DNA of 64,000 nt from Closterium sp. Naga37s-1. Taxonomy: Eukaryota > Streptophyta > Zygnematophyceae > Desmidiales > Closteriaceae. The notes beneath the pieces were generated by a model that had not been told where the DNA came from, made no database searches, and saw nothing but the letters and a program-made list of their open reading frames with translations. The translations under genes were made by a program, and so were the position numbers. The stretch is from NCBI GenBank assembly GCA_947471745.1, contig CANJKZ010000011.1, forward strand, positions 1,054,001 to 1,118,000, in the 5' to 3' direction. Positions 20,069-29,675 of the stretch are shown here, piece after piece; position 1 is the stretch's first letter, and the number at the start of each line of letters is the position of its first letter.

Positions 20069-20506
20069 TGCTGCGATCAGAAGTTGATCGTAACCAGGAT
20101 CACCCCATGAAGGTTCGCACACAACTAGGTAGTGGTGGTGGGCCCTTGACCTCAAATTAGAGTGAATGTAAAATGATTGAGATTAATTAAAACATGCCGA
20201 TACATGCATATAAATAAGAGTACAGTGTGGAATACGAAACGTCCTAGCTAGCCATGTACTCTAAGGGGTACATTCCCTTATTGCAGCGAAACTCAACCGT
20301 GCAACTCCAGACTGTTACGAACTGCTCGGGCAGAATCCTCGCCATTGCTGCTGCCTGATGTTGTCTACTCTGACGGTCCAGATGCTTCGTAACCGTACGA
20401 CCCTTCGCGTCACTTCCGCCCTTTCGTCTTCAGGCTCGGTACTGCGTGCTTCGATTGCTACTGTCAGGAGTGCACAGTAACACTTCATCTTTTACTATTC
20501 GTAACT
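20069..20506 (-). repeat. 3' LTR of copia F (about 438 bp)
   Basis: Highly similar along its whole length to the LTR at 36,968-37,405 (copia D), but clearly diverged. The inner side is preceded by a purine tract (GAAGGGGGGA in element sense). F and D therefore belong to one LTR family. Confidence 0.85.
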
Positions 20507-23034
20507 CCCCCCTTCACTCCTGGCCATAGCAGGTCTTGACCCGCTTGACTACTCCGCTGAGTTCGGAGCAGTGCTGGTACTGCTGATGTGACAGTTGCTT
20601 TGTGAGGAAGTCGGCTGCCATGTCACCCGTTGGGCAGTAGGTTAGGTCAACCTTGCCCTTGTCAACTTTGTCTTTGACAAAGAAGTACCGCAGCACAATG
20701 TGTTTCGTGCGGTTGACAAATCCAGGCTTGTTCGCGATCCTGATCGCGCTCTAATTGTCGCAGTGCAGGCGAAAGGTGGGCGAAGATGGGATTTTTGCCT
20801 CCTATAGGAACTCCTGCAAATAGAGCCCTTCCCAAATAGCTGCCGTCGCGGCGATGAATTCAGCTTCCGCTAACGACATGTCAACCAGCTCATGTTTCTG
20901 TGAGTTCCAGGAGATAGGTCCTGTTGGCTCGAGACGGAACAGGAACCCTGTTCTTGACCGTCGATTGTCAGGGCCAGCAGCATGATCGGCGTCCACGTAG
21001 CCGATGAGGTTGAAGGAGGAGGTTGGGACTGTGGAGTAGCAGAGTCCGACATTGGGCGTTGAGATGAAGAACTGCATGGCCCGCTAAAGATCTAGGAGAT
21101 TCTCAGCTGTTGGTTTGCAGGAGTACTGAGCCAGTTGGCTCGCGATGTACGAAATATCGGGCCTACAGGTAACTGAGGGACTTTCGCAGCTGCACACGCG
21201 TGAATCTCCTTTGGCGTATGTGTGCGGCTGCTCCACGTAGATCACTGCGTCCACTAACGCGTATAGGAACGCATTCTTTACAACGATTTGTCAGAGCGGG
21301 AGGTGTCGTGCGGCAGCGATGGCGAGCAGGATTCTGACGGAAGTGTGAGAGCTGACCGGCACAAATGTCTAGTCGAAGTCAATCCCGTGCCTTTGATCGT
21401 AGCCGCGCACGACCCAACGCGCCTTGAATTGCTCGATTGTGCCATCCGCTGCGGTCTTCACTCAAAAGACCCATTTGCAAGAGAAATTCCTTCTCCCCTT
21501 GATTGCCATGCGGTCGACGAGCACCCAGGTGTCGCAAGACTCGAGCGCCTTGATTTCTGCATCCATCGCCTCGCGCCACTCCTTGCTATGTGGTTCCGTC
21601 AGAGCATGGCACGGATTCTTGGGCTCGACGATACGTGGCGCCGTTGAGGTGGCGGTGTGGAGCCCTAGAAGCTGTAGTCCTGAGACGATGCTGTCGTGGC
21701 GATGCTGTGGGATGACCTCTTGCACATCATCGTCGTCGCTCTCTGGTTCAGATGGTGCCGCTGCGCCTCCGAAGCTTCCTCCTATTCCGCCGAATCCTCC
21801 TACTCCGCCGACCCCTCCGCCTGAGGGATCTTCGCCGTCGTCGTCGTCGTCGCAGCGATCTCCTCCTGTGAACTCTTGTGTCTTGCTCCATGATGGCTGT
21901 GGCAGCTTCATCCTCGGGCGTAGCATAGCTCTGCCCATCGTTGGCGTAATCGTGATTCGCGTTCGCCCGCTCATCTTCACGGAATTGGCCGAGGAAGAGA
22001 CGTTCGTAGAAAATCACGTCGCGCGCCTTGGTGATTCTCTGGCTGATGAGGTCCAGAATTATCCACGCCTTGTATTCGTGGGTCTTCTGCTTCCTCTCCT
22101 TGACTCTCCCTTGCCTTCTCATGCGGGTCACGGCACGACTCTTCCCCGCCGTGCCATTCGACTGCCAGATCTTCAATTTCTCTCCGGACTGCCGCTGCGC
22201 GTGCGCCAGCCAAAGGCGGAAGGCCTCGTAAGCTTGGCTGCAGGCCTCAAGGTTCAGAACCCACACATAGGGGGTTCCCGCGTCGATGAAGGTGAGCGTG
22301 TACTGCTCGTCGTTGGTTCCGCAGTAGCCTACAACGAGGAAATCACTGTACACCTTCTCAAGTTTGGCGTAGCAGTTGGTTCCGAGTTCTAGCAGGGGGA
22401 AAGGCTGATACTCAGCGCGGCTTTGGGGCAGACGGTGCAGTTGCACGGCTGCGAGGTGCTCCTCACTTCGATGCCGTCGGGGCACAAGAGCGCGCCAGGT
22501 GCAAACACGCCGGCCTTGATGCAGTTCTTAAGTGTTCCGCGCGAGGGGTGACCGAGGCGCTGGTGCCAGAGTTCATCGTTGGCCCAGAATCCAAAGGTGC
22601 ACATGTAGTGCGCCAGTGCTGCTTCGAGGTCCTCGTCAGGTTCTGGGGCAGGTTCCACCAGCGCCTCTTCTTCTTCTTCGCTGTTCGCCGTCGTCAGCAT
22701 CAACGCCAAGAATTCCCTGTCAAGAATAACAGAGAGGGGAATGTTGGTGCCGGGAATTGTCCCGGGGAAGAAGGTGGGCTCGAGCGGTTCGGGGTCAGGT
22801 CCGTAGGCTGTGCGTCGGGGGGTTGAGGGTTCATTCCCCCAATCGATGGTGTCCCAAGGGTCGCGATGCGGCTGAACATCAGGTGGGGGGAGCGCAGGTG
22901 CAGGTCGACGTGGGGGACGACCGAGAGGAACAACAGCAGGTTCCGCCTCTGCTTCTTCTTCCCCCATTTGTTCTTCAAGGGAAGTTCCACAGCCTCCGCC
23001 AAGGGTGCCCCAGCCGCTTGTTCCGCCGCCGGAT
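20507..23034 (-). pseudogene. Copia F internal part: pre-integrase to RNase H, 5' part missing
   Basis: Minus-strand copia remains. In element order there is an acidic/Pro-rich region (22,967-22,640), the GAG-pre-integrase HHCC region (DELWHQRLGHPSRGTLKNCI, about 22,560), the integrase tail (KAWIILDLISQRITKARDVIFYER), an acidic linker, the RT start (PHSKEWREAMDAEIKALESCDTW, about 21,560), and RNase H (YVDADHAAGPDNRRSRTGFLF, EAEFIAATAAIWEGLYLQEF, then DMAADFLTKQL, about 20,600). RT is very short. The fragment ends abruptly at 23,034 against copia E RNase H. It is an old, heavily broken fossil. Confidence 0.8.
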
Positions 23035-23267
23035 GAGGCCTAACACAGTAACAAAGCGCTGATGATCACCAGGCGGAAGTGCCTTGGTGAATATATCAGT
23101 AGTGTTGGCCCGAGTCGCCACGTACGCAAGACGAAGTTGGCCACGCTGCTGCAACTCTCGAGCAATGAAGTATCGCAGAGCAATGTGCTTCATTCTGTGC
23201 TCCAGTCTGTGCTCCTGACACAAGGCAATCATGGCCTTGTTGTCTACGTACGGAACAGGAGGCGAAC
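23035..23267 (-). pseudogene. Copia E: RNase H C-terminal piece
   Basis: A minus-strand frame ending in YVDNKAMIALCQEHRLEHRMK ... AYVATRANTTDIFTKALPPGDHQRF. It nearly matches K (about 43,140-42,940). The piece ends with the pentamer CGAAC (23,263-23,267), the target duplication of copia G. The matching CGAAC at 29,676-29,680 starts the rest of E. Confidence 0.88.
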
Positions 23268-24017
23268 TGTTATAGTCACAATAGGCTTGAATGTGCCTAA
23301 AACGAAAGATAGAGAGCACAGACGGATTTCTGCACAGCGGCTTCAAACGTTGATAGCGTTCTGCTCACAGCTGCAAATGACTTGATTCAAATTGGATCTG
23401 GAGCGTCTTTACGTCGTCTACAATTATCAATTTAGATTGCACGATTTGATAAAGAATTGACGACACAGCGTCGGTTTGAACGAACGGTACTATGGCAGCC
23501 ACTATAGTCTTAGAACACAAGATAGGAAGAGTTACGAGTTGGGAATGACTCCCAGCTCCTACAAACCCCAAGAGCCGAGGTACAGTGATGTGGAACAGTG
23601 CCACACTGTCCCCAACCACGAAGGGTCTCGAAACTACCCTTCACTAGGGCCTACACCAAGTGAAATGTTACACTACACAAAGTAATGTAACTATCTTCAA
23701 TATCTTGAGGTGTACCCTTTTGGCGAGCTTTGAAATCACTTGAGGCTTGACACCAAGGCTCGGGCTCTTCATCACAAACTCATCCTTGAGTTCTTGATGG
23801 GTCTGCTGAACACACCTGCGACACGCCGAACGTTCGACACAGGACAAAATAGAAACCGCGCACGACAAAATAGAAACCGCGCGCGAGACACAAACGACCG
23901 CGTAACACGCGTCTAGCGATAACTCGCTATTGACTCGACACACACACTCGACATCATGACTCAACATTCACACACACGTACAACAAGCCGAGTGCAAACC
24001 GTAGGGTTGCACCAACA
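23268..24017 (-). repeat. 3' LTR of copia G (750 bp)
   Basis: Near-identical to 28,857-29,675 apart from the extra block in that copy. The polypurine tract GAGGGGGAGTT (element sense, 24,018-24,028) adjoins it, as in copia H. Confidence 0.93.
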
Positions 24018-24058
24018 AACTCCCCCTCGGATTGTTGGCCTTAGGATATGTTGCTCTC

Positions 24059-27000
24059 TCAGTTCAGAGCCATCCCAGCCAGCTTGCAACACTTCCAATG
24101 CTGCTGCTCCACCAGCCTCTTGGTCATCATGTCAGCCGGCTGCCCCGTGGTCTTCACGTAGCGCAACTCAACTTCACCCGCGGTTACCATGCTCCTCGTC
24201 CAATGCCACTTCACCCTCATGTGCTTCGTGAGTCCATGCAACACAGGGTTCTTAGCAAGAGCAATGGCACCCTGGCTGTCACAGTACAGTGGGGTAGGTC
24301 CTTGCTGCTCCTCCCCCAATTCAGCCAACAAACGCCGCTGCCACACAATCTCCCGTACGGCACGGAAGAGTGCCATGTACTCGGACTCCACCGAGCTCAA
24401 AGCTTGGTCAACCTGCTTCTTGCTCTCCCAAGCAGTTGGGCCTCCACCAACACAGCATATGAAGCCTCCCACACTTGTCATGTCCTCTGGTTCTGATGCA
24501 TATGAAGCATCCGAGTAGGCGGTGAGGAACAAACGCCCGGGTTCAACACCATCCGCGCCCTTTTGGCGCCTTTGTGCCGCCGCCGAGTATTGCAGCCCAA
24601 CGGTCGGTGTTTGGCCAAGATACTTGGCCACCCTCATTCCAGCTGCTACCTGCTCCTCATTAGGGCATTGCACAACCCTAGCCAGCTGCCCGGTAGCAAA
24701 CACGACGTCCGGTCGGGTGTTTACCGCCGCATACATGAGGCTGCCCACCAACGAGTGAAATCGGCGCCTCTCCTCTTCACCAACGCTCTCCTCCTCTGGT
24801 CCCTTCACACACTTGAACCCAGAGGGAAAGGGTGTAGCCACATGGCCTTCACTCTGCCCAAAGTTGGCAGCCAATGCCTCCAGGTACTTTCGTTGATGCC
24901 CCCGCATGCACCGCTTCTCCACATCTCGTTCGATGTGGAGCCCAAGGTAGAAGCTCACGTCACCAAGGGCCTTGCACTTGAACTTGTCTTGAAGCTTCAG
25001 CATCACCTCCTTCACAAGGTCAGAAGAGGGTGAGAAAATGAGGATGTCATCCACATAAACCACCATGTAACTCCTCTGCTCCCCCTCGCCAAGCATGAAC
25101 AAGGAGTGATCGGCCGTTGAGGGAGTGAAGCCGATCCCCTCCAACACTTCGCGCAGCTTCATGTACCATTGCCTAGGGGCCTGCTTCAGCCCATAGAGGG
25201 CCTTCTTCAGCTTCCACACTCTGCCACTACCATCATCAAACCCCTCTGGCTGCGCCATAAAAATCTCCTCCTCAAGGATGCCGTTAAGGAATGCCGTTAC
25301 GATGTCCATTTGCTTTACTACCCATCCTTTGATGGCGGCTCCCGCGAATAGGGTTCGCAGCGTCGTCGGCTTCACCACAGGGGCAAACAGCTCCTTGAAG
25401 TCCACCTTCTCCTTCTGCTGGTACCCCTTGGCTACAAGCCTAGACTTGTAGCGCTCGATCTTGCCGTCGGCATCCGACTTGATTTTGAAGAGCCACTTGG
25501 ACGTTATCGCCGTACGCCCCTCCGGTAGCTCCACCAATTCAAACGTGTCATTCTCCTCGATGCTCTTCAGCTCACTCTCCATGGCCTTCTTCCACTCCTC
25601 AGCATCACTACTCTCCAAAGCCTCCTTGAGAGTTGCTGGTTCTCCCGGCATCTCCACCGGAGAGAAGAACGCGAAGGCACACTCCTCGTAGTCACTCTCC
25701 TCGTCGTCTCCGACCATCATTGCCGCTCCGGCCAGGGCTGTCTTGCCCTGCTTTCCCGGCGCATCATAGGTCAGCCTATTAGGGGGTTGAACTCTCCTCT
25801 TTCCCCTTCCTTCCTCCTCAGCTGCAGGGACTTGAAGGCCTTGGCGTCGCTGCGGTGTGGCTCGAATCCGTGGAGCACTCGTAGTACGGGAAGGAAGTGA
25901 CGGTGCACGCTCGCTCACTTGCTGCACCTCCTCCTCTTCTTCATCTGCATCATTGGCCTCCTCTCCCCCATTCACAAGGGAGGATTGCCTTGTGGTTGTG
26001 CTGCCACTGCTCAGTTCCAAAGGCAGCTCCACATGCTCCAAACCGGAACTCTTCACCTCCCCAAACCGCACGCCTATCTTCGCCTCATTCTCCGCCTTCC
26101 AATCCTTGTACATGAAGTTCTCCATGAACTTGCAGTCCCTGCTCACCAAGAACTTCTTGGTGAATGGGTCCCAAAGAAGCCATCCCTTGCTGTTTTGAGC
26201 CATGCCCAAGTGCACGGCCCACACCGCCTTGGCACCAAGCTTGTTGTGCCGAAGATGCTTAGGCACGAGCGCCATGCACATGCACCCGAACACCCGAAGC
26301 ATATCCACCTTTGGCTTCCTTCCTAGCCACTCCACATAGGGCACCCATTTGTCTGCTCCCACATGAGTCAAGGCTCTGTTCTTGGCCACACACGCGCTCC
26401 GCACCGCATCAGGCCAGAAATAGTCGGGTAGCCCGGCTTCAATGAGCAACCCGCGTGCCGCCTCCGTGATTGTGCGGTTCGCTCGCTCGGCGATGCCGTT
26501 CATTGCAGAGGAGTATGGCATGGTGAGGGAGTGCCGAATACCATTCTTCTTCAGCCACAACCCAAACTCCTTGCTCAGGAACTCTCCCCCTCGATCGGTG
26601 CGGATTGACTTGACTAGACGGTCTTGTTGCCGCTCCACCATCGGGAACAAATCCGTCTTCAACGTTTCAGCCACGTCGCTCTTCTTGGCCAGCACGTACA
26701 CCCAAGTCATGCGGGTGTAGACGTCGACAATGGTGAGAAAATACTCAGCTCCAGCAGCTCCAAGCTTCAGGGGGCCCACCACGTCCATCACCACCTCATC
26801 AAGCGGTGCCTTTGCCGTTGCCTCCGAACTAGGGAACGGAAACCGGGTGAACTTGGCTTGAATGCACGTCGGGCAGCCAAGCACCTCATCGGGCTCCCCC
26901 TTCACACGTATGCCAGCAACCATCTCATTCTTCACTAGCTGCTGCAAGATGGGCAGGGCCACATGCCCCATGCGCCGATGCAAGGTGAGCCAATCACACT

Positions 27001-28822
27001 CCCCCGTAGCCGAAGTTGGATTGGAGAATGCCGCGCTCGCAATAGCGCCCCACATACTCTCTCCGTAGTCCTCCTCCGCTGCTGCCTCTGGGTTCTCCTC
27101 ACCCTTTTGCTGCTCCTTGGTTGCTGCACCACTCTCCTTAGGTTCACTGAACTTGCTGGTCCCTCCAGGTTTGCTCTTCTTGAGCTCATTCTCCTTAGCG
27201 CGACCGTTCGCGCCATCGTCGCTACCGACCGCTCCATCCTTGGTGCTGATGCTTGCTGCCACTTGCCTCTCCTTAGGCATAGGGACCACTGGGGTCTGCC
27301 ACATCTCGTTGTAGACATCCCTGTCCTCATGAAGGTCCCAAAGAATTCGATCGCCGAGCCTTGCGGTCTTGGCTCCCTTCGAGTTCGTGTCCATGCCGGC
27401 CTTTGCCAACCGCCGCACGGAAATCAGGTTGGCAGCAAGGCTGGGCACCCAAAGCACGTTCTTGAGGCCCACCATCTTCCCATCAGCACCCTTGAACATG
27501 GCCTTGCCCATGCCTTTCACCTCTGCTCGCTGCCCCAAAGCCGATGTGACATGCTTCACCGGTGACGGCTCGAGTTCGGTGAGCAAGTCCGGGCGAGGTG
27601 TCATGCTATAGGTAGCGCCACTATCAATCACCCAATAGTCCAGGGGGTGTAGGGTCACCTTCCCCACAGCTGCTGGCTCCTCAAAGCCTTCATCCTTCTC
27701 TGGACCAGCCAGTACTTGCGTCGACACGAAGTAGAATAGACCCGGGTATCGATCGTCGCTCGGGTCCTTGTCGTTGTCTCCGCTCTTCATGTTTGCAGCT
27801 CCGCCACCGCGACCGCCACGGCCTCCACGGCCTCGTCCTCTCCCTCCTCCTGCTCCTCTACCCTCTTGGCCTTGAGCAGGGGTCCAACCATCAGGGAGTT
27901 TGTAGCAGTCGCGCCACATGTGTCCGCTCTTGTGGCAATAGTGACACTCGCCGTCGAATCGGCCGCGACCGCGTCCGTAGCTCTTGTCGTCGCTGCCGTA
28001 ACCGCCACTCCTGCGGCCTCCGCCGAAGTTGCTGCCACCAAACCTTCCTCCCCCTCGTCCTCTGCCTCTTCCTCGACCATATCCACGGCCGATGCTCGCT
28101 GCCCCAGCGCCATCCGCACTCGCCAACTCACGGCGGCGGAAATCCTCTTGAAGGATAGCTCGCTTCACGTCTTCAAGCGAGAGGCGGGGCAAGTCGCGAT
28201 TAAGGTTGATGATGAGCGAGGACCATGACTCTGGGAGTAAGGCCAGCAACTTGGTCTTCTTTTGGAGCTCACTGTAGTTTAAATCAGCTCCCTCAAGCCG
28301 CGTCAACAAGTCGAAGAATTTCTGCACCCCTTCTTCAACCGCTTCGTTTTCTTCAATTCGTAGTGCCGCCATTTGCCGTTCCAACACCACCGCTACCGCC
28401 GCTGTTGCAGGAGCATGTACACCCTTGAGAGCAGCCCATGCCTTTGGTCCTTTCTCTGGTTCACGCTGGAATGGCTTGATGTGACGGATCTGACTGCTCC
28501 CCAACGCTTGCCCAAGTAAGAGATAGCCTTGTGCGCTCTTCCGCACCCACGGGCTCTTCTCCGGGTCGTTCTCGGGGCGCTTCTCCGTTCCTTCCATCAC
28601 CTCCAGCAGGTCATAGTGGTCAAAGATGTTCTCCATCTTGAAGGACCATTCAGCAAAGTTGTCACCGTTGAACTTGTCAAGCCCAAACACCCTAGGCTCA
28701 TCCCTAGGTGGGCCAAGACTTGGTTGCATGGGCGCCATGGCTGAATCACGGGGTTGGCCTTGAGCTTGAGCTTCTCCACTGCCACCAGCACCTCTGCCAC
28801 CCCTTTCCTCAGTTCCAGACAT
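24059..28822 (-). CDS. Copia G gag-pol polyprotein (1,587 aa)
   Basis: A single open frame from the ATG at 28,820-28,822 (MSGTEERGG). Domains in order: gag (LDKFNGDNFAEWSFKMENIFDHYDLLEVM; LLPESWSSLIINLN), an Arg/Gly-rich stretch with the CCHC knuckle CHYCHKSGHMWRDC (about 27,908-27,950), the protease site YWVIDSGATYSMT (about 27,610-27,640), the pre-integrase zinc region (LHRRMGHVALPILQQL ... CPTCIQ), and the integrase DDE core (TIVDVYTRMTWVYVL, IRTDRGGEFLSKEF, SSAMNGIAERANRT). Then come RT (VYVDDILIFSPSSDL, about 25,040-25,065) and RNase H (AYSDASYASEPEDMTSVGG, VESEYMALFRAVREIVW, QPADMMTKRL). It makes all proteins for replication in cytoplasmic particles and nuclear integration. Length and order are normal for the superfamily. 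Confidence 0.95.
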   Translation of the reverse strand: MSGTEERGGRGAGGSGEAQAQGQPRDSAMAPMQPSLGPPRDEPRVFGLDKFNGDNFAEWSFKMENIFDHYDLLEVMEGTEKRPENDPEKSPWVRKSAQGYLLLGQALGSSQIRHIKPFQREPEKGPKAWAALKGVHAPATAAVAVVLERQMAALRIEENEAVEEGVQKFFDLLTRLEGADLNYSELQKKTKLLALLPESWSSLIINLNRDLPRLSLEDVKRAILQEDFRRRELASADGAGAASIGRGYGRGRGRGRGGGRFGGSNFGGGRRSGGYGSDDKSYGRGRGRFDGECHYCHKSGHMWRDCYKLPDGWTPAQGQEGRGAGGGRGRGRGGRGGRGGGAANMKSGDNDKDPSDDRYPGLFYFVSTQVLAGPEKDEGFEEPAAVGKVTLHPLDYWVIDSGATYSMTPRPDLLTELEPSPVKHVTSALGQRAEVKGMGKAMFKGADGKMVGLKNVLWVPSLAANLISVRRLAKAGMDTNSKGAKTARLGDRILWDLHEDRDVYNEMWQTPVVPMPKERQVAASISTKDGAVGSDDGANGRAKENELKKSKPGGTSKFSEPKESGAATKEQQKGEENPEAAAEEDYGESMWGAIASAAFSNPTSATGECDWLTLHRRMGHVALPILQQLVKNEMVAGIRVKGEPDEVLGCPTCIQAKFTRFPFPSSEATAKAPLDEVVMDVVGPLKLGAAGAEYFLTIVDVYTRMTWVYVLAKKSDVAETLKTDLFPMVERQQDRLVKSIRTDRGGEFLSKEFGLWLKKNGIRHSLTMPYSSAMNGIAERANRTITEAARGLLIEAGLPDYFWPDAVRSACVAKNRALTHVGADKWVPYVEWLGRKPKVDMLRVFGCMCMALVPKHLRHNKLGAKAVWAVHLGMAQNSKGWLLWDPFTKKFLVSRDCKFMENFMYKDWKAENEAKIGVRFGEVKSSGLEHVELPLELSSGSTTTRQSSLVNGGEEANDADEEEEEVQQVSERAPSLPSRTTSAPRIRATPQRRQGLQVPAAEEEGRGKRRVQPPNRLTYDAPGKQGKTALAGAAMMVGDDEESDYEECAFAFFSPVEMPGEPATLKEALESSDAEEWKKAMESELKSIEENDTFELVELPEGRTAITSKWLFKIKSDADGKIERYKSRLVAKGYQQKEKVDFKELFAPVVKPTTLRTLFAGAAIKGWVVKQMDIVTAFLNGILEEEIFMAQPEGFDDGSGRVWKLKKALYGLKQAPRQWYMKLREVLEGIGFTPSTADHSLFMLGEGEQRSYMVVYVDDILIFSPSSDLVKEVMLKLQDKFKCKALGDVSFYLGLHIERDVEKRCMRGHQRKYLEALAANFGQSEGHVATPFPSGFKCVKGPEEESVGEEERRRFHSLVGSLMYAAVNTRPDVVFATGQLARVVQCPNEEQVAAGMRVAKYLGQTPTVGLQYSAAAQRRQKGADGVEPGRLFLTAYSDASYASEPEDMTSVGGFICCVGGGPTAWESKKQVDQALSSVESEYMALFRAVREIVWQRRLLAELGEEQQGPTPLYCDSQGAIALAKNPVLHGLTKHMRVKWHWTRSMVTAGEVELRYVKTTGQPADMMTKRLVEQQHWKCCKLAGMALN

Positions 28823-28839
28823 TGTCGAAACTGCTCCAA

Positions 28840-28854
28840 GGGGCTCTGATACCA
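28840..28854 (-). promoter_or_regulatory. Copia G primer binding site
   Basis: Minus strand TGGTATCAGAGCCCC, two bases inside the LTR. It matches the usual plant copia site complementary to initiator-Met tRNA. Confidence 0.9.
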
Positions 28855-28856
28855 CT

Positions 28857-29675
28857 TGTTATAGTCACAATAGGCTTGAATGTGCCTAAAACGAAAGATA
28901 GAGAGCACAGACGGATTTCTGCACAGCGGCTTCAAACGTTGATAGCGTTCTGCTCACAGCTGCAAATGACTTGATTCAAATTGGATCTGGAGCGTCTTCA
29001 CGTCGTCTACAATTATCAATTTAGATTGCACGATTTGATAAAGAATTGACGACACAGCGTCGGTTTGAACGAACGGTACTATGGCAGCCACTATAGTCTT
29101 AGAACACAAGATAGGAAGAGTTACGAGTTGGGAATGACTCCCAGCTCCTACAAACCCCAAGAGCCGAGGTACAATTATGTGGAACAGTGCCACACTGTCC
29201 CCAACCACGAAGGGTCTCGAAACTACCCTTCACTAGGGCCTACACCAAGTGAAATGTTACACTACACAAAGTAATGTAACTATCTTCAATATCTTGAGGT
29301 GTACCCTTTTGGCGAGCTTCGAAATCACTTGAGGCTTGACACCAAGGCTCGGGCTCTTCATCACAAACTCATCCTTGAGTTCTTGATGGGTCTGCTGCAC
29401 ACACCTGCGACACGCCGAACGTTCGACACAGGACAAAATAGAAACCGCGCACGACAAAATAGAAACCGCGCGCGAGACACAAACGACCGCGTAACACGCG
29501 TCTAGCGATAACTCGCTATTGACTCGACACACACACTCGACATCATGACTCAACATTCACACACAATTATAAGCATGAAATATACATTATCCCATGCCCT
29601 CATACCATTCCATACACACACACATTCACGCACACGGACAACAAGCCGAGTGCAAACCGTAGGGTTGCACCAACA
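28857..29675 (-). repeat. 5' LTR of copia G (819 bp)
   Basis: Carries an extra block of about 69 bp near 29,565-29,635 (ending in CA-rich repeats) compared with the 3' LTR. The outer flank is CGAAC. Confidence 0.93.

Larger units (their letters stand above)
23268..29675 (-). mobile_element. Copia G: young, whole-looking LTR retrotransposon
   Basis: A 6.4 kb minus-strand copia with LTRs at 23,268-24,017 and 28,857-29,675 (TGTTGG...ATAACA in element sense) and target duplication CGAAC on both sides. The LTRs differ at about five bases plus one block of about 69 bp present only in the 5' LTR. It has a full primer site, one uninterrupted gag-pol frame and a polypurine tract. It looks whole. Low LTR divergence makes it one of the youngest insertions in the window, inside RNase H of copia E. 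Confidence 0.95.

Noticed and set aside
21748-22392. 322-codon plus-strand ORF at 21,424-22,392
   Set aside because: Antisense of copia F integrase and RT; the minus strand has the family motifs.
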